In this document: in pieces, positions 1 to 5,288 of the stretch
How the letters are laid out: each line of letters begins with the position of its first letter
How positions within the stretch are numbered: the stretch's first letter is position 1
From: an uncultured Clostridia bacterium
GTDB taxonomy: Bacteria > Bacillota > Clostridia > Oscillospirales > Oscillospiraceae
Assembly (NCBI GenBank): GCA_937915065.1
Contig: CALDMR010000036.1
Coordinates: 1 to 8,588 of the forward strand
Length of the DNA: 8,588 bases
Reading direction: 5' to 3'
Notes under the pieces: generated by a model
Database searches by the model: none
The model's input: the letters and a program-made list of their open reading frames with translations, nothing else
What the model was told of the DNA's origin: nothing
Program-made: the position numbers and the translations under genes

Positions 1-529
1 TGCCGATGGGGCAGTGGATGATGTTGGTCTTGTCCAGACGGTACTCGATCTTACCGGCCTTGACTTCCTTGACAGCCTTGGCAACGTCCATAGCGACGGT
101 ACCTGCCTTGGGGGAGGGCATCAGACCCTTGGGGCCCAGAACCTTACCCAGACGGCCCACAACGCCCATCATATCGGGAGTTGCGATCACAACATCAAAA
201 TCAAACCAGTTTTCCTTCTGAATCTTTTCCACCAGATCCATCTCGCCCACAAACTCAGCGCCTGCTTCCTTAGCTTCCTCAGCCTTGGCGCCCTTGGCGA
301 ACACCAGGACGCGAACGTCCTTGCCGGTACCGTGGGGCAGCACGATAGCGCCACGAACCTGCTGGTCAGCGTGACGGGAGTCAACGCCCAGCTTCACATG
401 CAGCTCCACAGTCTCGTCGAACTTGGCGGGAGCAGTCTTGCAAATCAAATCAAATGCTTCAGCAGCATCGTACAGCATTGCCTTGTCGATCTGCTTTGCA
501 CCATTCTGGTACTTCTTACCTCTAAACAA
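1..529 (-). CDS. rplA: 50S ribosomal protein L1, 3' end cut by window edge
   Basis: L1 forms the mobile L1 stalk of the large ribosomal subunit and, in well-studied bacteria, is also a translational repressor of its own operon. The visible 176 codons begin LFRGKKYQNGAKQIDKA, matching the usual L1 N-terminus (RGKKY...), and include the family signature GRLGKVLGPKGLMPSPKAGT. L1 is usually about 230 residues, so roughly the last quarter lies outside the window. The start is a TTG at 529-527: it follows an AGGAGG site (543-538) by 8 nt and gives the N-terminus that aligns with the family. The next in-frame ATG is 17 codons in and would remove the conserved RGKKY segment. It is the last visible gene of the rpmG-secE-nusG-rplK-rplA operon, 72 nt after rplK. 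Confidence 0.96.
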   Translation of the reverse strand, partial: MFRGKKYQNGAKQIDKAMLYDAAEAFDLICKTAPAKFDETVELHVKLGVDSRHADQQVRGAIVLPHGTGKDVRVLVFAKGAKAEEAKEAGAEFVGEMDLVEKIQKENWFDFDVVIATPDMMGVVGRLGKVLGPKGLMPSPKAGTVAMDVAKAVKEVKAGKIEYRLDKTNIIHCPIG

Positions 530-546
530 TGTTATATCCTCCTCAT

Positions 547-575
547 AGTGGTTAATTCGGAATAATCCTCCCACT
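547..575 (-). promoter_or_regulatory. Candidate L1-binding hairpin in front of rplA
   Basis: The transcript can form AGUGG (575-571) paired with CCACU (551-547), an asymmetric internal loop (GA on one side, GAAUUAA on the other) and a short GGA/UCC upper stem closed by UUAU. The combination GUGGGAG ... GAAUUAACCAC resembles the L1 site in 23S rRNA (GUGGGAG ... GAAAUACCAC, helices 76-78). The element ends 3 nt before the rplA AGGAGG, so a bound protein would block initiation. The match and position are seen in the sequence; binding by L1 is inferred. Confidence 0.5.
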
Positions 576-601
576 GTATGGAACGGATGACCGTCCCTCG
601 C

Positions 602-1027
602 TTATTCTTCTACAGTGACGCCCATGCTGCGTGCAGTGCCGGCAATCATGCTCATGGCTGCTTCCAGCGTGGCGGCATTCAGGTCGGGCATCTTGGTCTC
701 AGCGATCTTCTGCACGTCGGCCTTGCTGATGGTACCAACCTTGGTCTTGTTGGGGACACCGGAACCCTTCTCCAGGCCGGCTGCCTTCAGGATCAGGACA
801 GGAGCGGGAGGGGTCTTGGTGATGAAGGTAAAGGAACGGTCGGCATAAACGGTGATGACAACGGGGATGATCATACCCATCTGATCCTTGGTCCGCTCAT
901 TGAATTCCTTTGTAAATGCTGCGATGTTCACGCCGTGCTGACCCAGAGCGGGACCAACGGGGGGCGCGGGGGTTGCCTTGCCTGCAGGAATCTGCAGTTT
1001 AACATAACCAGTTACTTTCTGTGCCAC
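602..1027 (-). CDS. rplK: 50S ribosomal protein L11
   Basis: L11 binds the GTPase-associated centre of 23S rRNA and helps couple elongation-factor function to the ribosome. The protein is 141 residues, the normal length. The N-terminal domain carries the conserved proline-rich stretch PAPPVGPALGQHGVNI (about residues 21-36), and the C-terminal RNA-binding domain (about 70-141) ends with the typical helix ATLEAAMSMIAGTARSMGV. Translation starts at a GTG (1027-1025), 9 nt after a near-perfect TAAGGAGGTG (1045-1036). It lies 148 nt downstream of nusG and 72 nt upstream of rplA, the usual order. The leader in front contains a GUGGGAG structured element that may be a regulatory site. Confidence 0.98.
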   Translation of the reverse strand: MAQKVTGYVKLQIPAGKATPAPPVGPALGQHGVNIAAFTKEFNERTKDQMGMIIPVVITVYADRSFTFITKTPPAPVLILKAAGLEKGSGVPNKTKVGTISKADVQKIAETKMPDLNAATLEAAMSMIAGTARSMGVTVEE

Positions 1028-1050
1028 TTTAGTAGCACCTCCTTAGATGA

Positions 1051-1128
1051 TAAATGTGGTGGCGTCTGCCCCTAAGGCAGTCCGTCTTTGGCGGGACCCA
1101 TCGGTCCCTCCCACTTGCGCCGGACGGC
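1051..1128 (-). promoter_or_regulatory. Structured rplK leader with GUGGGAG element
   Basis: The 148-nt nusG-rplK spacer is much longer than needed for a ribosome binding site. On the transcript, GUGGGA (from 1114) leads into a 6-bp hairpin GGGACC (1108-1103), loop GAUG, GGUCCC (1098-1093). A second hairpin is CUGCC (1080-1076) with GGCAG (1070-1066). GUCCG upstream of the motif can pair with CGGAC at 1084-1080, or GUGG can pair with the CCAC just before the ribosome binding site. The GUGGGAG motif recurs in front of rplA. Known biology: L1 represses the L11 operon by binding an mRNA mimic of its 23S site. Here the lower stem is less obvious than at rplA, so the assignment is tentative. Confidence 0.45.
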
Positions 1129-1175
1129 CGCCCGGCCTGTATGCAAAGCGCAGCGCGCCTTACAACAAAAGAAAA

Positions 1176-1700
1176 TCAGTCTTCCAGAGTTTCCACCTGG
1201 TCGAGCTCCAGCTCGACGGGCATCTCTCTGCCGAACATGGACACGCGGACTGTTACGCTGTTCTTGGCCACGTCCAGTTCTTCCACGACACCAATGAGAG
1301 AGTTCATGGGGCCGTCAACGATTCTCACGCTGTCGCCCACGGCATACTTCACAACGATTTCGTGCTTTTCAATGCCGAGTCCGAGCACTTCCTCCTCACT
1401 CAGAGGGATCGGCTTGTTCTCAGCGCCGACAAAACCCGTCACACCGCGGATATTGCGGATCAGGTGCCAGGTGTCATCGGTCATCACCATCTTGATCAGG
1501 ACATAGCCGGGAAATACCTTGCGTTCGATCTCCTTGCTGCCGTTGTCCGTAATCTCGGTGACCGTTTCCATGGGGATCTGCAGGTCGATGATCATATCCT
1601 CCAGATGCTGGTTGGTCACATATTTTTCGATGGTGGTCTTCACGGCGTTTTCATAGCCGGAATAGGTGTGGGCCACATACCACTTTGCTGCTTCCGCCAT
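1176..1700 (-). CDS. nusG: Transcription elongation/antitermination factor NusG
   Basis: NusG binds RNA polymerase at the clamp helices and modulates pausing, termination and transcription-translation coupling. The 174-residue length is typical. The NGN domain (about 1-100) opens with KWYVAHTYSGYE and includes ERKVFPGYVLIKM (residues 59-71) and the TGFVG segment near 88-92. The C-terminal KOW domain (about 121-150) shows VGDSVRIVDGPMNSLIGVVEE, and the tail has the family motif FGREMPVELELDQVE. The ATG at 1700 follows AAAGGAG with a short spacer, and that site overlaps the end of secE, only 12 nt upstream, so the two are likely co-translated from one message. Confidence 0.98.
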   Translation of the reverse strand: MAEAAKWYVAHTYSGYENAVKTTIEKYVTNQHLEDMIIDLQIPMETVTEITDNGSKEIERKVFPGYVLIKMVMTDDTWHLIRNIRGVTGFVGAENKPIPLSEEEVLGLGIEKHEIVVKYAVGDSVRIVDGPMNSLIGVVEELDVAKNSVTVRVSMFGREMPVELELDQVETLED

Positions 1701-1712
1701 GTTCTTCTCCTT

Positions 1713-1958
1713 TTAGCGCAGCACAGAGATCAGTGTCTGCACAATGGTGAACGCCGCTGCGTCAAAAATCCACAAGAACACGCCGACGCAGGCGCACATA
1801 CCGATCACGATACCGGTGTTCTTGATGGTCGTCTCCTTGGTGGGCCACACGATCTTCTTCATTTCGCCTTTCATGTCGTGAAACCACTGACCAAAGCCGC
1901 CTTTTTTCTTCGCAGGCTTTGCTGCCTTTTTGGGAGCCGGCTTTTTTTCTTCAGCCAT
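1713..1958 (-). CDS. secE: Preprotein translocase subunit SecE
   Basis: SecE is the small membrane subunit that clamps SecY in the Sec translocon. The protein has 81 residues: a Lys/Pro/Ala-rich cytoplasmic head (1-20), the amphipathic segment with the hallmark KKIVWPTKE (34-42), and a single membrane-spanning helix at about 47-66. This is the short one-helix form found in Firmicutes. It sits between rpmG and nusG as in most bacteria. The ribosome binding site is poor: the nearest purine run, AAAGAAAGGG (1980-1971), ends 12 nt before the ATG. Translation may therefore depend partly on coupling to rpmG, 39 nt upstream. Confidence 0.96.
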   Translation of the reverse strand: MAEEKKPAPKKAAKPAKKKGGFGQWFHDMKGEMKKIVWPTKETTIKNTGIVIGMCACVGVFLWIFDAAAFTIVQTLISVLR

Positions 1959-1997
1959 TCAAAATACACACCCTTTCTTTTACACCGCCGCCCAGCA

Positions 1998-2147
1998 TTA
2001 CTTGGTTTCGCTGTGCGTGGTGTGCTTCTTGCAGAAGGGGCAATACTTCTTCATCTCCAGACGATCGGGATCGTTCTTCTTGTTCTTGAAAGTATTGTAG
2101 TTTCTCTGCTTGCATTCGTTGCATCTCAAAGTGATTTTAACGCGCAT
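1998..2147 (-). CDS. rpmG: 50S ribosomal protein L33
   Basis: L33 is a small zinc-ribbon protein of the large ribosomal subunit near the E site. The gene encodes 49 residues beginning MRVKITLRCNECKQRNY. It has two CxxC pairs (C9/C12 and C36/C39, the latter as CPFC), so this is the zinc-binding (C+) paralogue rather than the zinc-independent form. Family members are about 49-55 residues. The ATG at 2147-2145 follows AAGGAGGTG (2163-2155) with good spacing. It is the first gene of the operon, in the classical position before secE, and is preceded by a long GC-rich structured leader. Confidence 0.97.
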   Translation of the reverse strand: MRVKITLRCNECKQRNYNTFKNKKNDPDRLEMKKYCPFCKKHTTHSETK

Positions 2148-2169
2148 CTAACGGCACCTCCTTATTTTT

Positions 2170-2266
2170 GGCGCCCGCCTTTCCCGGCGGGGCCTTCTGC
2201 CTCCCTACAGACAGGGCCTTCTCCGCTGCGCGCGAAAAGCGAAAAATGCGCGCAAAAAGAAAGCCC
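2170..2266 (-). promoter_or_regulatory. Structured 5' leader of the rpmG operon with alternative pairings
   Basis: Between the promoter and rpmG the transcript can form a two-part hairpin: GGGCUUUCU (2266-2258) with AGAAGGCCC (2222-2214) in 9 pairs including one G-U, and inside it GCGCGC (2253-2248) with GCGCGC (2233-2228). A second exact copy of AGAAGGCCC lies at 2198-2190. That copy overlaps another GC-rich hairpin, CCCGCC (2191-2186) with GGCGGG (2179-2174), which ends a few bases before the ribosome binding site. The two copies compete for the same partner, so a switch is conceivable. No U-tract follows the last hairpin, so it is not a classical terminator. The function is unknown. Confidence 0.45.
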
Positions 2267-2286
2267 TTCTTTCATAGGTAATGGAA

Positions 2287-2316
2287 ACTATACCACACCC
2301 ATCTCCGTTCCGTCAA
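2287..2316 (-). promoter_or_regulatory. SigmaA-type promoter of the rpmG-secE-nusG-rplK-rplA operon
   Basis: TTGACG (2316-2311), an 18-bp spacer and TATAGT (2292-2287) read on the minus strand. An A-rich segment (GACAAAAAACAG) lies directly upstream of the -35 box, like an UP element, as expected for a strong ribosomal-protein promoter. The predicted start at about 2280 gives a leader of roughly 130 nt before rpmG. Confidence 0.8.
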
Positions 2317-2365
2317 CTGTTTTTTGTCTTTCTCCCCGCAATTTCTTCTCTTTTGGAAATATTGT

Positions 2366-2394
2366 TTGCAAAAGCGGCCCCCGCATTATATGAT
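2366..2394 (+). promoter_or_regulatory. SigmaA-type promoter of ruvX
   Basis: TTGCAA (2366-2371), a 17-bp spacer and TATGAT (2389-2394). The predicted start at about 2401 gives a short leader to the ruvX ATG. It points away from the rpmG operon promoter, with about 50 bp between the two -35 boxes, so the two are back to back and do not overlap. Confidence 0.7.
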
Positions 2395-2434
2395 ATAGTA
2401 AAAATGACAGAACAAACGAAAACGGAGGATCACT

Positions 2435-2851
2435 ATGCGCATTATGGCCATCGACTACGGCGACGCCCACACGGGCATTGCCATTTCCGACCCCACCGGC
2501 CTGCTGGCCGGCTATACCACCACCATCAACGCCTACACGCCGGAAAAGGTGGCCGCAGGCGTGAAAGAACTGATCGCACAGCACGGCGTGGAAGAACTGG
2601 TGCTGGGCTGCCCCAAAAACATGGACGGCAGCGAAGGCCCCCGCGCGGAAAAAGCCCGCGCCTTTGCCGCCCTGCTGGAAGCGGAAACAGGGCTGAATGT
2701 TGTCCTGTGGGACGAACGACGCACCACCATCGACGCCCACCACATTTTATATAATGCCGGCAAAAACGCCAAGAAACGCAAAAAAGTGGTGGACGCCGTG
2801 GCTGCCTCCCTGATTCTGGAAGGATATCTGATCCGGCGGCGGCAAAGCTGA
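2435..2851 (+). CDS. ruvX: RuvX/YqgF family Holliday-junction resolvase-like nuclease
   Basis: YqgF/RuvX proteins have an RNase H-like fold and are linked to Holliday-junction resolution and to 16S rRNA 5'-end maturation. The 138-residue length is typical. Conserved elements are the first-strand motif MAIDYGDAHTGIAISD with acidic D7, the VLGCPKNMDGSEGPRAEKA block (56-74), WDERRTT (92-98, acidic D93 and E94), and the C-terminal DAVAASLILEGYL with D120. These acidic positions match the family's metal-binding site. The ATG follows CGGAGG (2423-2428) with a 6-nt gap. It has its own promoter and is transcribed away from the ribosomal-protein operon; a new strong promoter follows it, so it is probably monocistronic. 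Confidence 0.95.
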   Translation: MRIMAIDYGDAHTGIAISDPTGLLAGYTTTINAYTPEKVAAGVKELIAQHGVEELVLGCPKNMDGSEGPRAEKARAFAALLEAETGLNVVLWDERRTTIDAHHILYNAGKNAKKRKKVVDAVAASLILEGYLIRRRQS

Positions 2852-2868
2852 CAGATTGGGCATAATGT

Positions 2869-2890
2869 AAAAATATATCGTCATATTTTT
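2869..2890 (+). terminator. Weak A/T-rich hairpin after ruvX
   Basis: AAAAATAT (2869-2876), loop ATCGTC, ATATTTTT (2883-2890) form an 8-bp stem of A-T pairs only, whose second arm is itself the T-run. It lies 17 bp after the ruvX stop. The lack of a GC-rich stem makes it a weak terminator at best. Confidence 0.3.
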
Positions 2891-2922
2891 GTGTAAAAAG
2901 TCAGCATTTTTTTGTTTTTCTC

Positions 2923-2951
2923 TTGCAAAAACTTCCGCAATGGGATACAAT
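2923..2951 (+). promoter_or_regulatory. SigmaA-type promoter of the glycosyltransferase-csaB unit
   Basis: TTGCAA (2923-2928), a 17-bp spacer and TACAAT (2946-2951), preceded by an A/T-rich tract with T-runs. The predicted start at about 2958 gives a leader of about 40 nt to the ATG at 2999. Confidence 0.75.
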
Positions 2952-2998
2952 GCAGCATACACAATTTTGAATCACTATTGTGAAAGGCGGACACGCCC

Positions 2999-4054
2999 AT
3001 GAAACAAATTGCTTTTTTTCAATCAGATCTCCGGGTGGGCGGCATCCAGAAGGCCCTGGTTAATATTCTCAATGAAATTGACTACAGCCAGTGTTGTGTC
3101 GACGTATATCTCTACGACGATCAGTGCTTTTTTGATGTACCCTCCCACGAAAATCTGAATATCCATTTTCTCCCCCCCATGCCCTCATTCTACCGCCTGC
3201 TGTATTTCGGCCTGGTGAAAGCCATCTCCAAAGATGTCACCGGCGGCAAAGAATATGATGTGGCCGTGGATTTCAGCAGCTACCGGCAGGAGTGCGCCGT
3301 GGGCGCCATCAAGGCCAGGGCAAAAAAGCGGATCATGTGGATTCACAACGATGTGGAAATCAAGCGCAAAAACGAGCCGAAGTACCGCGTGCTGTGGCAC
3401 TTTTTCAAAGGCAAGCTGAAGCATTACGACGCTTTTGCCGCCGTTTCCCCCGGCATCATCGACGGCTTCCGCCGGGTAACCGGCATCACCGACAAGCCCA
3501 TCACTGCCATTCCCAACCATATTGACACCGGCGAGATTTTCCGCAAGGTCAAGGCGCCCGTCGATTTCTCCACGGACGCAAGCCTGCTGAATCTCTGTTC
3601 CGTAGGCCGCATCTGCCATCAGAAGGCCTACGACCTGCTGATGACCTATCTGGCCGAAGTCAAAAAGATCCGCAGCGACTTCCACTTTTATCTGATTGGC
3701 GACGGCCCCGACCGGCCGGCGCTGGAGCAGCAGATTCGTGACCTGGGGCTGACGGAGCATGTTACATTGCTGGGGAATCAGCCCAATCCTTTCCCCTATA
3801 TGGATCAAATGGATGGCTTTGTGCTGACTTCCCGCTACGAGGGCCAGGGCATGGTCATCTGGGAAGCAAAGGCCCTGGGGCTCCCCCTGTATATCTCCAA
3901 GAATCTGGAGGCCTATAATCCCGGCATCACCGGATGCGAAAATATCACCGCCGCCCTGTCGGCGGCGCAGAAGCCCCAGAGCAAGACTTACGACGACCTG
4001 TCCGGCTACAACACCGCCATCTCCGAGAGTCTCTGGAAGCTGTTGGACCTGTAA
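2999..4054 (+). CDS. GT4-family (GT-B fold) glycosyltransferase
   Basis: This is a probable cytoplasmic retaining glycosyltransferase that moves a sugar from a nucleotide-sugar donor. The 351-residue protein has an N-terminal Rossmann domain with the GGIQKAL acceptor-side loop (14-20) and WIHND (114-118). The C-terminal donor domain has SVGRICHQKAYDLL (201-214, with the expected R204 and K209), LIGDGPDR (232-239) and the E-x7-E donor motif EGQGMVIWE (281-289). There are no membrane segments. The ribosome binding site AAAGGCGG (2983-2990) is modest but the promoter is strong. csaB follows after 40 bp with no terminator; a small GCCCG/CGGGC hairpin (4066-4078) lies just before the csaB ribosome binding site. 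The context suggests a role in making the cell-wall polysaccharide that CsaB pyruvylates; teichoic acid or exopolysaccharide synthesis are alternatives. Donor and acceptor cannot be read from the sequence. Confidence 0.9.
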   Translation: MKQIAFFQSDLRVGGIQKALVNILNEIDYSQCCVDVYLYDDQCFFDVPSHENLNIHFLPPMPSFYRLLYFGLVKAISKDVTGGKEYDVAVDFSSYRQECAVGAIKARAKKRIMWIHNDVEIKRKNEPKYRVLWHFFKGKLKHYDAFAAVSPGIIDGFRRVTGITDKPITAIPNHIDTGEIFRKVKAPVDFSTDASLLNLCSVGRICHQKAYDLLMTYLAEVKKIRSDFHFYLIGDGPDRPALEQQIRDLGLTEHVTLLGNQPNPFPYMDQMDGFVLTSRYEGQGMVIWEAKALGLPLYISKNLEAYNPGITGCENITAALSAAQKPQSKTYDDLSGYNTAISESLWKLLDL

Positions 4055-4094
4055 CCACCCCGCCTGCCCGGCGCGGGCCTGAGGAGCGAGCAAT

Positions 4095-5222
4095 ATGAGT
4101 AAACACCCCGAGCTACAACCGAATCAGCGCAGCGGCATCCTGATCTGCGGTTCCTACGGCCTTGGCAACGCCGGCGACGAAGCCATTCTCAAGGCCATCC
4201 TGCAGGAAGTCCGCGCGACGGTGCCGGACGAAGAAATCATCGTGCTCTCCCGCAATCCTGCCGAGACTGCGGAGCGCCACGGTGTCCGGGCACTGCACAT
4301 GTTCGACATCCCCGCCTGGCGCAAAGCCATGGGCCGGGCACGCCTCTATATCAACGGCGGCGGCAATCTGATCCAGGATGTGACCTCCCGCCGCAGCCTG
4401 TGGTACTACCTGTATACCCTGCGCACAGCCAAAAAGCGCGGCTGCAAAGTGATGATGTACGGCTGCGGCATCGGCCCGGTGCGCCACGCCCGGGATCAAG
4501 CCATTACCTGCCGCACGCTGAGCCGCTATGTGGACGCCATCACCCTGCGGGAAGACGCCAGTCTCCAGGAGCTGCGCCGCTTCGGCGTGGACGGGCCGAA
4601 GGTCACCCTTTCCGCCGACCCGGCGCTGATCCTGCAGCGGGCCGAAGATGCGGAAATCGACCGTTTGATGACCGAAAACGGTCTTGATCCCCAGGGCAGA
4701 TACCTGGGACTGTGTCTGCGTGCCTGGCCGGGATTCGAGGAAAAGGCCCCCGCTTTTGCCGTAGCAGTGCGCCGCGCAGCCAAGGCCCACGGCCTTGCTC
4801 CCGTATTCATCTCCATTAACCACCGTTCCGACGGTGCCGCCGCCGATCAGGTTGCGGCCCATTTGGACGGTTCCGTCTGTGTGATCCGCCAACCTCTGAG
4901 CACAGAGCTGACGCTGGGGCTGATGTCCCGGATGCAGGCCGTGGTGTCCATGCGGCTGCACGGCCTGATTTTCGCCGCCGGTCAGGGCATTCCCCTGGTG
5001 GGCGTCGTATATGATCCCAAAGTCAGCGCCTTTTTGTCCTACATGGGGCAGGATCTGTACGAAGACCTGGCCGACGTGAGCGCCGACAGCCTGAGCGCAA
5101 AGCTGGAACAGGCCCTGGCCCAGCGAAATGATCGGGCCGTGTTGGAGGCCGCCGTAGCCCATCTGCGCGCCATCGAGCAGAACAACGCCGCCGCCATGCA
5201 GCAGCTGCTGCAGCAAAACTAA
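4095..5222 (+). CDS. csaB: Polysaccharide pyruvyl transferase CsaB
   Basis: CsaB adds ketal-linked pyruvate from phosphoenolpyruvate to the secondary cell-wall polysaccharide, creating the ligand for SLH-domain S-layer proteins (established for Bacillus anthracis and Paenibacillus). The 375-residue length fits the family. Diagnostic blocks are GSYGLGNAGDEAIL (19-32), INGGGNLIQDVTSRRSLWYY (86-105), GCGIGPV (123-129), LREDASLQELRRFGV (151-165), SADPALIL (173-180), SMRLHGLIFAAGQGIP (285-300) and VYDPKVSAF (305-313). The ATG follows GAGGAG (4081-4086) by 8 nt; about 13 residues precede the first conserved strand. It is downstream of a GT4 glycosyltransferase rather than the csaA seen in Bacillus. 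An intrinsic terminator follows within 15 bp. The gene predicts SLH-domain surface proteins elsewhere in the genome. Confidence 0.94.
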   Translation: MSKHPELQPNQRSGILICGSYGLGNAGDEAILKAILQEVRATVPDEEIIVLSRNPAETAERHGVRALHMFDIPAWRKAMGRARLYINGGGNLIQDVTSRRSLWYYLYTLRTAKKRGCKVMMYGCGIGPVRHARDQAITCRTLSRYVDAITLREDASLQELRRFGVDGPKVTLSADPALILQRAEDAEIDRLMTENGLDPQGRYLGLCLRAWPGFEEKAPAFAVAVRRAAKAHGLAPVFISINHRSDGAAADQVAAHLDGSVCVIRQPLSTELTLGLMSRMQAVVSMRLHGLIFAAGQGIPLVGVVYDPKVSAFLSYMGQDLYEDLADVSADSLSAKLEQALAQRNDRAVLEAAVAHLRAIEQNNAAAMQQLLQQN

Positions 5223-5234
5223 ACGCTATCGATC

Positions 5235-5274
5235 GCCGGGAGACAATGTGATTTGGCTCCCGGCCCCCTTTTTT
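5235..5274 (+). terminator. Intrinsic terminator after csaB
   Basis: GCCGGGAG (5235-5242) pairs perfectly with CTCCCGGC (5257-5264) over a 14-nt loop, followed by CCCC and six T (5269-5274). It starts 13 bp after the csaB stop. The next ribosome binding site (5278-5283) begins 4 bp after the T-run, so the element sits effectively in the 5' leader of the next gene. Confidence 0.8.
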
Positions 5275-5288
5275 GTCAGGAGGTTTCC

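Noticed and set aside
2170..2194. Intrinsic terminator in the rpmG leader
   Set aside because: The GC-rich hairpin is followed by AAAAATAAGG on the transcript strand and by no T-run on either strand.
1047..2393. A 448-codon open frame on the plus strand across nusG, secE and rpmG
   Set aside because: It lies antisense to three well-conserved genes, has His/Leu-rich composition typical of antisense frames in GC-rich coding DNA, and shows no recognisable domain.
4113..5216. A 367-codon open frame antisense to csaB, and similar long frames antisense to the GT4 gene (3185-4093) and the YhgE/Pip gene (6642-7673)
   Set aside because: Each mirrors a confident gene on the plus strand, is Gly/His/Gln-rich without motifs, and has no promoter or ribosome binding site of its own that I can see.
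5253..5288. Upstream extension of the YhgE/Pip gene to a TTG at 5253
   Set aside because: It would place the start inside the loop of the csaB terminator with no ribosome binding site, and the added residues are not family-like.
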